From Xiphias gladius (lineage: Eukaryota; Chordata; Actinopteri; Istiophoriformes; Xiphiidae), in the NCBI RefSeq assembly GCF_016859285.1, contig NC_053416.1:8806001-8870000 (forward strand): DNA of 64,000 nucleotides. The letters run 5' to 3'. Below the pieces are notes generated by a model. The model saw nothing but the letters and a program-made list of their open reading frames with translations. It did no database searches and was not told the DNA's origin. Position 1 is the first letter of the stretch; each line of letters starts with the position of its first letter. A program made the translations under genes and the position numbers. Below are positions 12,101 through 23,958 of the stretch, piece after piece.

Positions 12101-14249
12101 TAAATGGTATCAGTCATTATGGCAAAGCATGGGTCATACATGTAATCAGCAATACTTGTTTTGGAATAAAAGTCTCCATTGGTACTTAACTGTCAAATAT
12201 CAGAGAAAGACGTTACCTGATCTTAGCCTCGGCCTTGGTGTAGATGGTGAGAACAAAGTCTGCATTTGTGTAGGCTCTCATGGTGGAGGGGACGATCACG
12301 TACTCTCCAGGCTCCAGACAGTGCAACTCAATCAGTTCCCTTTCATCACTGTAAATCTGTCTTTGCTTCATAGGCCTGTTTCTGTCGAAGAAGGAGGATC
12401 TCAGCTGTCCTTGGGGGGTCTGGAAGTATAATGGGCCTTATTTAATGTAAGGAAATGGTTTCCTGAGTATCAAATTGCTTTATACCAGTTATTTAAATGT
12501 GGAAGTTGTCTTTTGTGCACAGTTAGAGTGTGATATTTGTTCTTCTGTGTGCTTACCCCTGGTGGAAGCTGTTGGATGTGAAATGGGAAGAAGAATGTCA
12601 TTATAAAGTTCTCAAATCAGTCAAAAAGGCTTGTCACAGGAACAGTTGTATACCTTGTCGGCCTGTTGTTTTTGTTTGTTTGTCGCATTAACAGTTTTTC
12701 CTTATCTTTGTGTTTCATAATTTTAATACTTGCTGAAATGCATTTTATATTATTTAATCATTAATTAACATTTAATGGAGGACATTTCAGAATGCAGACC
12801 TTAAAGACGGTAAGTCCAATTGAGTAGAACCGTGTCTTCTTGCGATACTGCTGCTGAGGTTTCTGCATCAGAGAAAGCAAGATGTTTTTGTCTTCTGGCT
12901 CCTCCTTGTTTATGATAGACACCTGGATGCGATACTGAGGATTTGTCTCGAAGGTAGCTACGGGTAATGAGAAACATTAACAATGCAGATGACACCTCTG
13001 GAGACAGTGTGGTGTTTTTTGTGCTTGCACATATAAAAGGAAAAAAAAACATAACAAACATCATGTGCTTGCAATTATATTTAAAGTTAAAAATAATGAA
13101 TAGGGCTCACAGGAATTCACGTTGCCACCTGCAGATCTCCCTGCCACCCAGCTGCCCTCATAAATCATGCATTTCCATTGGCAGGTGAGGTCACCGTCAA
13201 TAAAGTTGGGGTTCTCACAGCAGATGGACATCATGCTAAAATAGTGACAGAAGTCCTCCAGCTCCATCCTGAGAGACAAAGTCGAACGCACCGAGAGAAA
13301 CAAAAGAGAAAGTGCCGGGGAAAAAATTTAAAATGTGAACCGTTGGGACAGACACGATTACTTCAGTCTACATTCAAACCAAAGAAGACAAACAATTATA
13401 TGGCTTTTTGCTCTGCTGTATGTTCAAATTTCATCCATGAAGAATAAAAGGTTTGCCTCACTATTTAAAGGTACCCTGTGAGGTTTGTGACTACTAGTGG
13501 CCTTATGGAGCAATGGTGTACGAGAGGGAAAGCATGCGCACGCCCATGGTTTCACACTAGTCCACTGATTGACAGTTGGTGTTGGTAACACACAGAAAAA
13601 CATGAGTACTTCAAATTCAGCTCATTTACCAGAACTCTCCATCGTCGCGATCAAAACACTTCTCCCGATCTTCTGGCCTCACTTTATTCCACATATCTGA
13701 CCTGAGCACAAGAGGAAGACAAATGAATGACATAATCCAACATTGAAAATGAACACATTTATTCTTGGTTACTTTTTTCTTCACAGAAATATAACTAGTC
13801 ATCAGTTGTAGTGCGAATCAAGTTCATTTTTATTGCTATAACATGCACGTATGGGTGGATGTATGATTGATTCATGTACTTGTCACTCCACTTTCCGTTC
13901 CACTCCTGTGTGCCCCAGGGGTTCATGACTCGCACCAGCTTCACTTTGGAGCCGTAATACTCGACCTTAAGACGAAATGATAAAGTGACAAATGAAATGA
14001 GAAACTTGCAATGCTTCTAATACGCTATCTCCAGCCAAGACCAAGTTCATTACCGACACAATCTTTAACCCTTCCCGGCTAGAAATATATGAACACGTGT
14101 ACTTTTGCAGCTCCGCATTTTACCTCAGTGACAGCTGTGACAGAGTAGGCATGTGCGTCCACCAATCCAGTGTGGGCTACAGTGTTCACTAAACTACCCT
14201 GAAATAAACAAAACCATGAGAGCACCTCAATTAGTTTTTAAAAAAAAAA

Positions 14250-14310
<61 letters not shown>

Positions 14311-15620
14311 TTCCTCTATGAAATAGTTTCTTACCCCTTTTGGGGGAGTCCCGCAGCAAATCATTGACTTGCACCCAGTGGCTCTGCTAAGTGAGAGCCA
14401 CAGGTCAACATCGTGGCCTACAAAGTGGGCCTCCCTGAGCTGGTAAGTCATGTTCACCCCTCCACTGAAATCCTTGCAAGCCTCTGATGGCAAGCCAGCG
14501 TTCATGTCTGCGTACGAACCACACACCCTGAAGGAAACACAGAAAAAAAGGCAGACATTTGTGTTTGTGCTGTGACCTTCTTGACTGTTTCAGGTTACGG
14601 TGAGTGAGTTGTTTACATACTTTGCATATGCTTTCTCCAGCAGAGGGACCCAGAACTCATTTCCTCCTTTGCAGTGCACGGACAGCAGCTGGTTGTTGAT
14701 GGTTGGCAGGTGGTCGTCAATGACAACATCCACCCACTTGCCAAACCTCCAGAACTGACACAGAAAGGGCACGCAAGAATTAAAGTTTATTTGATGACTA
14801 CAATGTACTGTGCAGACGTATGGTGAAAACATTGCCCTAACACCCTTATGTATCCCTAAATCTTTACCCTGAAGTGAAATATTCCTGCATAGTTCTCGAA
14901 GGACTGGTCCATAGGCACAACTTGCGCCATCAGGTTTCTCTGGAACGTCAGTGAGGATATTGCAGCCAGAAACCAGCAGTTACCTGGTGAATGAAGAAAA
15001 CGACAATTTTCCTCAAGCACCGCCACATAGTTCATATCTCCACCTACACAAGTTATCAATTTTTTTATTGTCTTTGGCTGAAAGCCAGAAATCCTTGCTT
15101 ACCAACCCGGCCTTGACCGAAGTCAAAGCGTGAGGCTCCCTTCATACAGAAGGTGGGCTCATCATTGCTGTGTTGTCTTTTCAAGATTTCCTGGACAAGA
15201 CAACAAAGGGAATAAATCAAATGTAGACAAGCATGTAAAAACATATACATAGGGGAAAAAAAATGCAGATTTCAGAATGTAAAAAATGTATACTGACCCA
15301 CTGTACAAATACACATATATATGATCTATTAACATTGTATTTACACGAGGAAGAAAAAAGCGTATTTAAAAGTATTTTACAGCTGGTCGAAGCCACTCCA
15401 CTTTTTCCTCCTGCCAGCTGCTCAAATTAGGCAGGTCTCCCAGAGACTGGTTGCTAGGTGGGAAGGTTCCGTCGACAAAGGGTTTCCCTCTGCGGAGCCA
15501 GTAGTCTCTCAGCTGGGCATAGTCTTGGTTGTTGAACTTGGCAGGGTTGGAGGGGCTCCCCTCACTGCCATCTTGGTAGCGCAAGTTGATGATGGAGGTG
15601 CAGGTTCCAGATTCAGGCAT
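9152..15620 (-). CDS. Classical calpain large subunit (cysteine protease)
   Basis: Twenty-one coding exons on the minus strand: 15620-15381, 15190-15103, 14983-14868, 14754-14621, 14527-14335, 14198-14124, 13965-13880, 13701-13630, 13268-13111, 12957-12800, 12568-12557, 12419-12217, 11571-11487, 11356-11282, 11154-11097, 10937-10882, 10719-10651, 10479-10401, 10259-10146, 9862-9810 and 9178-9152. They give 716 aa, the usual length. The protease core (to about residue 345) has Cys112 in [12 protein letters not shown], His273 in [11 protein letters not shown] and Asn297 in NPWG, so the catalytic triad is present. A C2-like sandwich domain follows (about 345-500), then an Asp-rich insert (512-540) and a penta-EF-hand domain. 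Only EF3 (residues about 627-652, [12 protein letters not shown]) keeps a canonical calcium loop. Members cleave cytosolic proteins in response to calcium. I cannot assign the paralogue; the start MPESGTC is typical of fish calpains. One intron is U12-like and one GC-AG. Confidence 0.93.
9269..9725. repeat. Percomorph 'CAGTGGCGGAATGTAACTAAGTAC' repeat in calpain intron
   Basis: It starts at CAGTGG and runs ATGTAACTAAGTACATTTACTCAAGTACTGTAC, then later ACTTTTACATCAGTA. I recognise this as one of the commonest interspersed repeats of percomorph fishes, with 5-bp AGTAC motifs at the ends, probably a non-autonomous hAT-like element. It occupies most of the last calpain intron (the GC-AG intron). 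Class assignment is from memory. Confidence 0.65.
12557..12568 (-). other. 12-nt calpain microexon
   Basis: CTTCCACCAGGG, coding Leu-Pro-Pro-Gly, is flanked by CCAACAG on its 5' side and GTAAGC on its 3' side. It is phase 0 on both sides, and it joins the VFK end of the previous exon to the TPQGQ start of the next. This reproduces the K-L-P-P linker of other calpains, which is why I include such a short exon. Confidence 0.85.
13466..13590. repeat. Fragment of 'TTTAAAGGGACCCTGTGGAG' element in calpain intron
   Basis: TTTAAAGGTACCCTGTGAGGTTTGTGACTACTAGTGG matches the end of an element also present at about 21990-22219 and 36577-36988. Only one end is recognisable here. Confidence 0.55.
14247..14307. 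repeat. (TA)n microsatellite filling a calpain intron
   Basis: About 30 TA units occupy nearly half of a 136-bp intron (14199-14334), ending about 27 bp from the donor of the preceding exon. Confidence 0.9.
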
Positions 15621-15735
15621 GATGACGAGAGGCTTCGGGCAGACCCTGAGATACAAGAAGACAGACAGAATAAGGGAATTCTGAAGGTAATTTGAAATGC
15701 AAAATACATTTGAGAGGTAGAACGGAGAAAACTAC

Positions 15736-15850
15736 CTGCGAGATGGCTGCAACCAACTGCTGCTTCCTCAGAAGAGAAGTCACTTGGAATTGCCCAGTCT
15801 GGCCTATGCAGCAGACTGTGCCTAATTTATATTCACGGTCTTACATAAGC
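15736..15850 (-). promoter_or_regulatory. Calpain promoter and 5' noncoding exon
   Basis: Minus-strand TATAAAT at 15831-15825 is followed about 25-30 bp later by the likely start of a short noncoding exon, which ends at a CATCTCGCAG/GTAGTT donor at 15736. The coding exon begins with its own acceptor (TCTTGTATCTCAG, exon from 15645), 25 nt before the start ATG. A TATA box fits a regulated gene better than a housekeeping one. The exact start site is inferred. Confidence 0.6.
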
Positions 15851-15859
15851 CCGGAGTCA

Positions 15860-17760
15860 GACCCGCCCCCCAAGGAAGTGTACAGAAGGTATAATAATAA
15901 TAAGGGGCTGGGAAGATTGTTTTGGACAAGAAAACCGGTTGTCTGATCTAAATCATCAACTCCACTCAAATGTCAACCTGTCATGTCAGGTCTGCAAGAC
16001 AAGCATGCAGTTTATCTTGCTCAGGGGCAAAAAAAGGTAGGGTCTGTTGACACACAGCCATCAACCGGAGGTGACTATTGACACTGTGAAATCTGCATAA
16101 TTTCACCACATTCAGACTTTACTGTCTTTGTACTTGTTGTCCATTTTTCATTTTTTATTGTAGCTGTAAACCATTGCACTGAAGAGATGCAATTCCATCC
16201 TTTCATTTCCCTGTATATTACATGATGGAGCAAATGACTGTAAAATCTACCTTGACACTTAAATGCAAATTTATACTTTCTGTTTTTCATGTTTTACGGT
16301 CATCTACGTGAACATGGCAAATATGTTTTGTCTTTGATGGTTATACTGCTCAATGTGTAAAGCCCATCTTTGATTTTTTAAAAATTGAGGAAAAAAAATA
16401 GGAATTGTTTATTTTGTCTCCCATATTTCAGAATCAGCTCTGATGTTAAAACAAGCATCATCAGTGGCTTTATGTACGACACGTCTCTTAAACATCTTAT
16501 GTGAATAATTATTAATAATAAAAATAATAATTTTCAAACCAACAAAAAACATTATGAACATGCTGAGATATGTAAAAGTGTCTCCTCTTTCTCCTTTTAT
16601 TCTAAGACAAGGAGGAGGAGACTCATGTTTGGAAGCTCCATTATACCACCTTGAGGAAATCCCCTAGATATTTAACAGGGGAAAATGTGAGACTGGGCAT
16701 GAAATTAAAGACAGTATACACCCTAATTTTACAGACTGGTCTTTTGTTCTAAATTGAGGGATGTTGCGAAATCTGATCAAAGTACAGGGACATATTGATG
16801 TCATTAACATGTCAGTAAGATCTCACTGCTTGTCAAACGCCTGGAGCCAGTTGTCTCTAAAAAGGTGATTTACAAGTAAGCACAGAATGACCTACAAAAA
16901 AAAAAAGTTATGTCATTCCCAGTATAGTTTTTAAAGATGAGAATAAAAACAATTATATGAGAATGAAAAATCTAAAAAAAAAAAAGGAATAAATTAGTAA
17001 ATCAAAGGATATGAAATTTGAGATTTTGTTATATGGCAATGGGATCTGTTTGAAAATGCTAATAATGCTTTAATCTTTAGTATATGGCTGACTTTGCACG
17101 CAATGACTATATGACATGCCAGTTAGCAATATACTGTGTTATGTAATTGTGCATTTGTATTTTTTATGTGACTATAAAATCAGTAGTGACTAAAATTACA
17201 CTTATTTCAATCACCTTTTTCATTATAACACATGAAAACTAGAAAATGCGCTCAGTAGAGCACAGACCTCTGCCAAGGCCAATGTCAACAACGTACACCA
17301 GACTTCATAGGAAAAAATTCAAATTCATTCAGGATCTTCTCCAGAATTGAATGTGTTCTTCCCTGGCCCATGCCCCATCCCTCCACCAAGTTCAGGGCAA
17401 GTCATTCCAGATTCATTTACTTCCCAATTCTTTCTTGGCTCCAAATGCTGAACAAATGAAAGGTGTTATGAAGCAAGGATATTTGTGGTTTATTTCATTA
17501 AACCTCACACTTATGAAACACTTTTTTCAATATGACTTCATAATCAGCCCATGGCACGATGAAAAAACTGGAATAAATTGGCCTTTAGATATTAACAGTG
17601 AAAATGTGAGATTTGGCATCAAATTAAGTAGGAAAGTCTACACCTTAACTTATTCCAAGGGTTGGTCTTTGGTTCTGAGTTAAGGATGTTCTAAAATCTA
17701 ATGAAAGTATGCAGCATGTTCGTGTCATGTCAGTCAATAATATCTCACTGCTTGTGCAGC
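15860..17760. other. Spacer with a diverged direct repeat
   Basis: No gene is seen. About 180 bp around 16675-16850 recurs at about 17590-17770: GAAAATGTGAGACTGGGCAT against GAAAATGTGAGATTTGGCAT, and later ATCTCACTGCTTGT in both. The copies are clearly diverged and lie about 915 bp apart in the same orientation. The block after 17762 (TTTTTCTTCTACCTTGTGGTTT) is repeated again near 20600. Confidence 0.6.
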
Positions 17761-18049
17761 AGTTGGGGAAAGTTGTGATTTAGGTTTTTTTTTCTTCTAC
17801 CTTGTGGTTTACAATTGACCTTGGGAAAAATGGTGTTTTGACAAGATATATCGTGACAGCTTCAAGACAAGTGGTTCATAGCTTGGAAATAACACTTCAG
17901 AGTATGTAAAGAATCATAAGAAATTGTTATGTAAAGTATACACATGAGTGCATACTGTATTGTAGTAATAAAAATAGAACAGCTGAAAAAAAAACTTAAA
18001 TGTGATTTAAAGACAAGTCATGATAAGGAAAGAATAAAATACTGGATGA

Positions 18050-19209
18050 CATTGCTTGAATCTCCCTATAGTAGTACTACGCTGTAGTAGTAAAAATAAA
18101 GGAGAAAAAAAAACCCTGATGCCAACATGTTGACTTTTTAAGGCCTTATGCTTCAGGGAAAATCTCGAGGGTGGTGCTGTACCTGTCTGTAAAATGAGCA
18201 TGTTTACGATACTAGTGAAAAGACGTTGGAAATTGTGGTCATGTTTGTGATTTACCGACAAAAAAATAAAATACTGGATGACGTTAGGGACGAGGTGTCC
18301 CGTTCCTCCGTCCCCTTCATTCAAAGAATAGCCACTGAGTATTATCTGTTTTATTTCTGAATATCCTGATGCAAAATACGGAATGATACTGTGCACATCA
18401 CTAAATAGTGACTCCCATGTGTATACTCTTTTCCACATAATAACTTCTATTTATATATCACTTTTCAAAACAAAGTGCCTCACAAAGCAGGACAAATTGA
18501 AGAAAGTAGGAAGACAATCAAAAAGAAACAAAATCACAGTCAACACTTAAAATAGCACGTGACACAGTTAAAAGTAATGGTAAAACAATGAACACAAGTA
18601 ACACATAAAAGTAACAGATAAAATAAGTTACAGATTAAAATAATTAAACAGAAGCCAAACGCTAAAAGTAAGTTTTGAGAGACTGTTTAAAAGCAGAGAG
18701 TGAATTTTCTAGTCCAAGTTCCTCAGGTAAGCTATTCCAGAGGGTTGGAGGCCTAACAGCAAAGGCCCTATCACCCTTGGTCTTCAGCCTTGACCGGGGG
18801 CTAATCAACAAGGCCTTTTCCAAAGATCTCAAGCTATGGGGCGGTGAGTAATGGTTTAGAAGCTCAGTCAGGTAGCTCTGTGCCATGCCACCCAGGGCCT
18901 TAGACGTCACGGACAGGCAGCCGGTAAGGGGGAGCCAAAACAGGGGAAATATGATCATGCTTTTGTTATTTGGTTAAAAGTCTGGCAGCTTCATTTTGGA
19001 AACCCTGAAGCCGTGTAATCACATTTTATGCCCGAGTGTGAACTCCAAAAGGCAAGAATGATTTATGTTGGGCTGTTTTTATGCTTCCCCGCAAGGTTGA
19101 AATCACAGGTGTACTGAGAAGCAACAAAAGCCTTTGTCATTTTTGAATTAATCCAGCTCCTGACATGTCAGTGCATATTTTTCAGACAGCCTTGACTGAA
19201 ATAATGGAC
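18050..19209. repeat. Duplicated block, copy 1
   Basis: From ATTGCTTGAATCTCCCTATAG to CTGAAATAATGGACTT this block is nearly identical to 20796-21925 (about 97% by eye, with a few short indels). It contains an L2-type LINE 3' end in minus orientation. The sequence immediately before each copy is also related but more diverged. Confidence 0.85.
18436..18970 (-). mobile_element. LINE 3' fragment (L2/CR1-like), copy 1
   Basis: A minus-strand open stretch (18958-18662) has the typical end of a non-LTR reverse transcriptase ORF: AQSYLTELL, then SPPHSLRS, SRLKTKGDRAFAV, LWNSLPEEL and FKQSLKTYF, then a stop. Beyond it lies the characteristic tail TTTGTTTTGAAAAGTGATATATAAATAGAAG. Only the last 98 codons and tail are present, so the copy is 5'-truncated and inactive. 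Confidence 0.8.
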
Positions 19210-19799
19210 TTAACTCTGACTTTGTGAGGGCAAAGGAGGGGTGGAATTCTTGCTAAACAAGATGTAAACACGCTAAGTTCAAAACAAGCTCTTTATTATG
19301 AGTTCTCTGACAGAACTCATAACGTGTTTTCACAATTATTGTGTAAAGCAGAACTTGGATTGGAGGCAGGAGTAATTAAAGACTTAGAAGTGTCACGCCA
19401 AGTTGCTGAAAAACTAAACTGAATACTGTAAAACAGAGTCAGAATGTACTGTTGAGCAGAGAAACGTTGACAGAAGGGAGTCCAGGAAACACACATTAAA
19501 GTACGCTTTTGATTGTAGGCTTCAAACAGAAGCTTTCTTCACTCAATCTAATTAGGCTGTAAACTGTGGTAATAAGAAGTAGGCAAAAGTTCAAATGTTA
19601 AATATTAACAGGCGACAGCAATTTTTAGCAACCTTAATTACTGAATGTTGAGCTTTCTTAATGTTACTTCAGTCCATTCCTTAGGCAGTGACTACAAAAA
19701 TCAACGAAGACTTTAGTAGCACAAAGCGGGAATGTGGAAGTGATGCCACAATGTACAGGTATCATTTCCAACAGCCTAGGCTGTACTGTACAAATGTGA

Positions 19800-20285
19800 G
19801 TTTGTCAGCTCCCAGAAGAACACTGTCTGCCTAAGTGCCATTACCAATCCTAGACTTTGGTGGAGAGGGAATAATGGTCAGCTGCTGTTTGTCAAGATTT
19901 GGGCCTGGCCTTTAATCCTAATGCTTCAGCGGACGCCGATATTTTAGACAACAGTGTGCTTCCAACTTTGTGGACACCGTTTGGGGAAGGGGATGCCCTC
20001 TTTTACTTTCAACATGACCATGACCTTGTGCACAAAGCAATGCCCACAAAGAATTGATTTTTGTGAGTTTGGCGAGGAGGGCAAACTTCACTGGGCTCCA
20101 CAGAGCCTTGACCTAAAAGAAAACCATCCAACATCTCTGGGATGAACTGGCCTTACCACCCGGCATCAGTGGCGACCTCACTGATGCTCTTGCGGCTGAA
20201 TGGGAGCAAATCCCTGCAGCCAGGTCCCAAAGTCTTGTGGAAAGGCTCTCGGAGAAGAGTGGAGGCTGTTAAAGCAGTATTTTGT
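19800..20285 (+). mobile_element. Tc1-like transposase 3' fragment
   Basis: The plus strand carries broken Tc1 transposase sequence in order: TTTGGTGGAGAGGGAATAATGG, NSVLPTLW-like codons, FGEGDALFYFQHDHDLVHKA, a W-A-P-Q-S-x-D-L motif, and DLTDALAAEWEQIP with SLVERL at the end. The DDE-type D of QHD and D of SLDL are visible. Frames are shifted several times, so it is a decayed copy of a common fish Tc1 family. It lies between the two duplicated LINE-containing blocks. Confidence 0.8.
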
Positions 20286-20795
20286 AAATATAGCATACAT
20301 GCAGATGACAGCCTGTGATGAGATTCATTGTTACAGCTTCACTGCTCCTTGTCACTTCAGTCTAAGATCCACACTCTCTCACCCCACAGGTTCCAGCTTA
20401 TTGAGATTTGCCCCGGGCAGGATTTGCAACACTTCGATAAACCACCTTCTCATGCTCTGACTCTCGAGAAGCAGACACACAGACTGTAAACATACACTGT
20501 AAATACCAGTGTAATCGTATCCACGCACATCTGTTGCAGCAGTAATGTCGTCTGTCAGCAAGTCCAGACACATGACAATATTTCTCTCTGTGTCCTTTTT
20601 ACTGTGATTTTTTTTTTCTTCTACCTTATGGTTTTAAAATTGCCCCTGGGAAAAAAAAGTCGTATAAACAAGATATATCATGACACCTCCATTGGTTCAT
20701 AGCTTTCAAATAGCACTGCAGTGTATGCAAATAATCATAAGGTATTGTTATGTAAGGCAGAGTCCTCACAGGAAGAACATTGGCTCCAATTTCAT

Positions 20796-21925
20796 TGCTT
20801 GAATCTCCCTATAGTAGTACTACGCTGTAGTAGTAAAAATAAAGGAGAAAATAAACCCTGATGCCAACATGTTGACTTTTTAAGGCCTTATGCTTCAGGG
20901 AAAATCTCGAGGGTGGTGCTGTACCTGTCTGTAAAATGAGCATGTTTACGATACTAGTGAAAAGACGTTGGAAATTGTGGTCGTGTTTGTGATTTACCGA
21001 CAAAAAAATAAAATACTGGATGACGTTAGGGACGAGGTGTCCCGTTTCTCCGTCCCCTTCATTCAAAAAATATCGCCACTGAGTATTATCTGTTTTATTT
21101 CTGAATATCCTGATGCAAAATAGTGACTCCCATGTGTATACTCTTTTCCACATAATAACTTCTATTTATATATCATTTTTCAAAACAAAGTGCCTCACAA
21201 AGCAGGACAAATTGAAGAAAGTAGGAAGACAATCAAAAAGAAACAAAATCACAGTCAACACTTAAAATAGCACGTGACACAGTTCAAAGTAATGGTAAAA
21301 CAGTGAACACAAGTAACACATAAAAGTAACAGACAAAATAAGTTACAGATTAAAATAATTAAACGGAAGCCAAATGCTAAAAGTAAGTTTTGAGAGACTG
21401 TTTAAAAGCAGAGAGTGAATTTTCTAGTCTAAGTTCCTCAGGTAAGCTATTCCAGAGGATTGGAGGCCTAACAGCAAAGGCCCTATCACCCTTGGTCTTC
21501 AGCCTTGACCGGGGGCTAATCAACAAGGCCTTTTCCAAAGATCTCAAGCTATGGGGCGGTGAGTAATGGTTTGGAAGCTCAGTCAGGTAGCTCTGTGCCA
21601 TGCCACCCAGGGCCTTAGACGTCACGGACAGGCAGCCAGTAAGGGGGAGCCAAAACAGGGGAAATATGATCATGCTTTTGTTATTTGGTTAAAAGTCTGG
21701 CAGCTTCATTTTGGAAACCCTGAAGCCGTGTAATCACATTTTATGCCCGAGTGTGAACTCCAAAAGGCAAGAATGATTTATGTTGGGCTGTTTTTATGCT
21801 TCCTCACAAGGTTGAAATCACAGGTGTACTGAGAAGCAACAAAAGCCTTTGTCATTTTTGAATTAAACCAGCTCCTGACATGTCAGTGCATATTTTTCAG
21901 ACAGCCTTGACTGAAATAATGGACT
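20796..21925. repeat. Duplicated block, copy 2
   Basis: Second copy of the 18050-19209 block, same orientation, offset about 2.72-2.75 kb. It lacks about 30 bp present in copy 1 near 18385-18410. Confidence 0.85.
21157..21690 (-). mobile_element. LINE 3' fragment (L2/CR1-like), copy 2
   Basis: The open stretch 21673-21377 differs from copy 1 at only a few residues (for example TELPNHY for TELLNHY and ILWNSLPEELRL for TLWNSLPEELGL). Same tail on the minus strand. Because sequence outside the LINE is also shared, it arose by block duplication rather than a separate insertion. Confidence 0.8.
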
Positions 21926-21989
21926 TTTTTTACTCCCTCAGAAAACATTTGCAAAACCCATCTTCTGATAATTTTACAACCTACATTGT

Positions 21990-22219
21990 TTGCATGACCT
22001 ACATATTTACTTGGTAGCAGTCTTCTTCCCTGGACTTAGCTGACGCATTGCTGCGTTTGTTTGCGCATTACCGCCACAAGTAGATCAGCGGACTAGAGAG
22101 AGGCCATTGGCAGCAATTATGTATCGCATCACGTGCATGATACAAACAAATAAGGGGACACACTCATAAAAACACTGCTCCATAGTTTGGTCACAAACTC
22201 CACAGGGTCCCTTTAAAAT
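21990..22219. repeat. 'CCACAGGGTCCCTTTAAA' element
   Basis: It ends in TTGGTCACAAACTCCACAGGGTCCCTTTAAAA, the reverse complement of the start of the elements at 13466 and 36577. The internal part is unrelated in detail, and the left end is not clear. Confidence 0.5.
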
Positions 22220-23700
22220 TTATGATAGAGAGAAACAATCACCAATCAATACCAGGAGATCTTAAACAGAGCGCTTTATGGAGGTGTTTATATTTGACAA
22301 CATGTTGGATGTTTAGGAGAAAATCTATGAATAAATGTAAAGCGCAACATGTTCGATTCTCACCCGGTTTGCTTTTCCCCCCCTGTATCTACCTTTCGAA
22401 TAAATCATACACAATTGCCTGTGTTACATAATAATGTTACCGTTTTTCATAAGAGGTGGCTTAACTTGATTATAAATTATCGTTCTTTTTGGTTCAGAGG
22501 GTTCAGAATCCTTCGGCCCGCTCGGAGGCCAAAAAACACACAAGCAGCTGGGGCAGGTTTGGTTTCCAGATGTGACTTTTGAGTTCTGACACTACCTTCT
22601 CATAAGTAAAATGAGACGGGAGGATTTCTAAGGCCATGTTAAGTGCCAGAAGCCCATCATGCATCAATATCAGCATGGATTTGCGGTGTCTTGTGCCATC
22701 ACAAGGTTAGTATTACAAACAAAATCTGTGTTTATGGGGAAAAAAAAAAAAAATTCTCTTCAAAGCAAATACCTGAATGAAAAGCATCCTGAAGAACAGG
22801 TATTTCCATCCCTTTCTCTTCAGTCTTCTACCAGTTGACATGCGCTGTCAACTTCAGAAGTCTCTGATCTCTTAAGTTCTCATCATACTAGAGCACCCAG
22901 TGGCCACGGAGATGTAACTTCGGCCTCAAACGTACGCCCTATTGGAAGATACACTAATCCGAATTCAGGTTCAGACCAAATTGGGATTTATCTAACACAT
23001 CTACATGTTGCATCAGTAAAGAACCCTGTCCACAATGTGGATTTTTTTTAAAGTTTTAAAGTTTCAACACTCAATGGGTTAAGTTAAGACCAAAACAAGT
23101 GAAGCAATATCAGGAACAAGTAAAAACCAACTTGACTTTAGGTATATGTAGACCGTTGAACAATTTGAAAATATTGAGGGGGCTGGGTCCATGTTTTCTT
23201 TAGTGAGCCAATATGAAGCATTCAGTAATGGCTCGTCACATAACCAACTGCTTAACAAGTTTTTAGTTGCTTACTGTCTCAAAGTTACACCACGAGAGGC
23301 AAAAGCTCAGGGAACAAAGGATCAATGACAATCTGAAGAGCTGTTTTTGGTTGTAGTTACACACAAGCCAAATTATTTAATTACACTTAATACTAATGCA
23401 GTTTGATAAACAGTCCTACAATAAATCCTATGAAGGTTATAAAGGTCAGTTTTTATTGAAACTGAGGTGTTGATTCAACTGCATGATCATATTGGAGGGT
23501 GCAGTTTGTGGTGTTGAATAATGTTGATCTATACCGACAGGTGTTTCTATTACGTTGTCCTCATATTAAGGAGGGTAGGCCTAAATAAACACCTCAATCA
23601 CTTTTAGGCTTTGATATTTAAAAAGGATCTGCACATGTGCAATAGTGGTGGCTCAAGAAGAAATTGAGGTTGGGAGACATTTCAGCATTTAATCACTTTT
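22220..23700. other. Spacer, no gene seen
   Basis: AT-rich sequence without a convincing exon or known repeat. It borders a 28-bp A run at 23725-23752. Confidence 0.5.
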
Positions 23701-23958
23701 ACATGGTGTCAAATATTTTTCAACAAAAAAAAAAAAAAAAAAAAAAAAAAAACAAACAACACATGCTGACATCCATCTTCAGACCAGTTTCCATGAGTTC
23801 TCTTGTCATCTGCAGAAGAAAGGGAGTATGATTAGATTTGGGAAATTAAAAACCAAAAAGTGTACACCTGTTCACCAGTTACATATTGTGAAGGATAAAA
23901 GGGGTAGTTTGTCTACAAATAATGTCATTCAAGTGTACCGCGTAAAGCTGCCATTTAG

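Noticed and set aside
14227-14526. Open frame with an Ile-Tyr repeat continuing from a calpain exon
   Set aside because: It is read-through of the exon donor at 14334 into the (TA)n intron. The exon itself is annotated as calpain.
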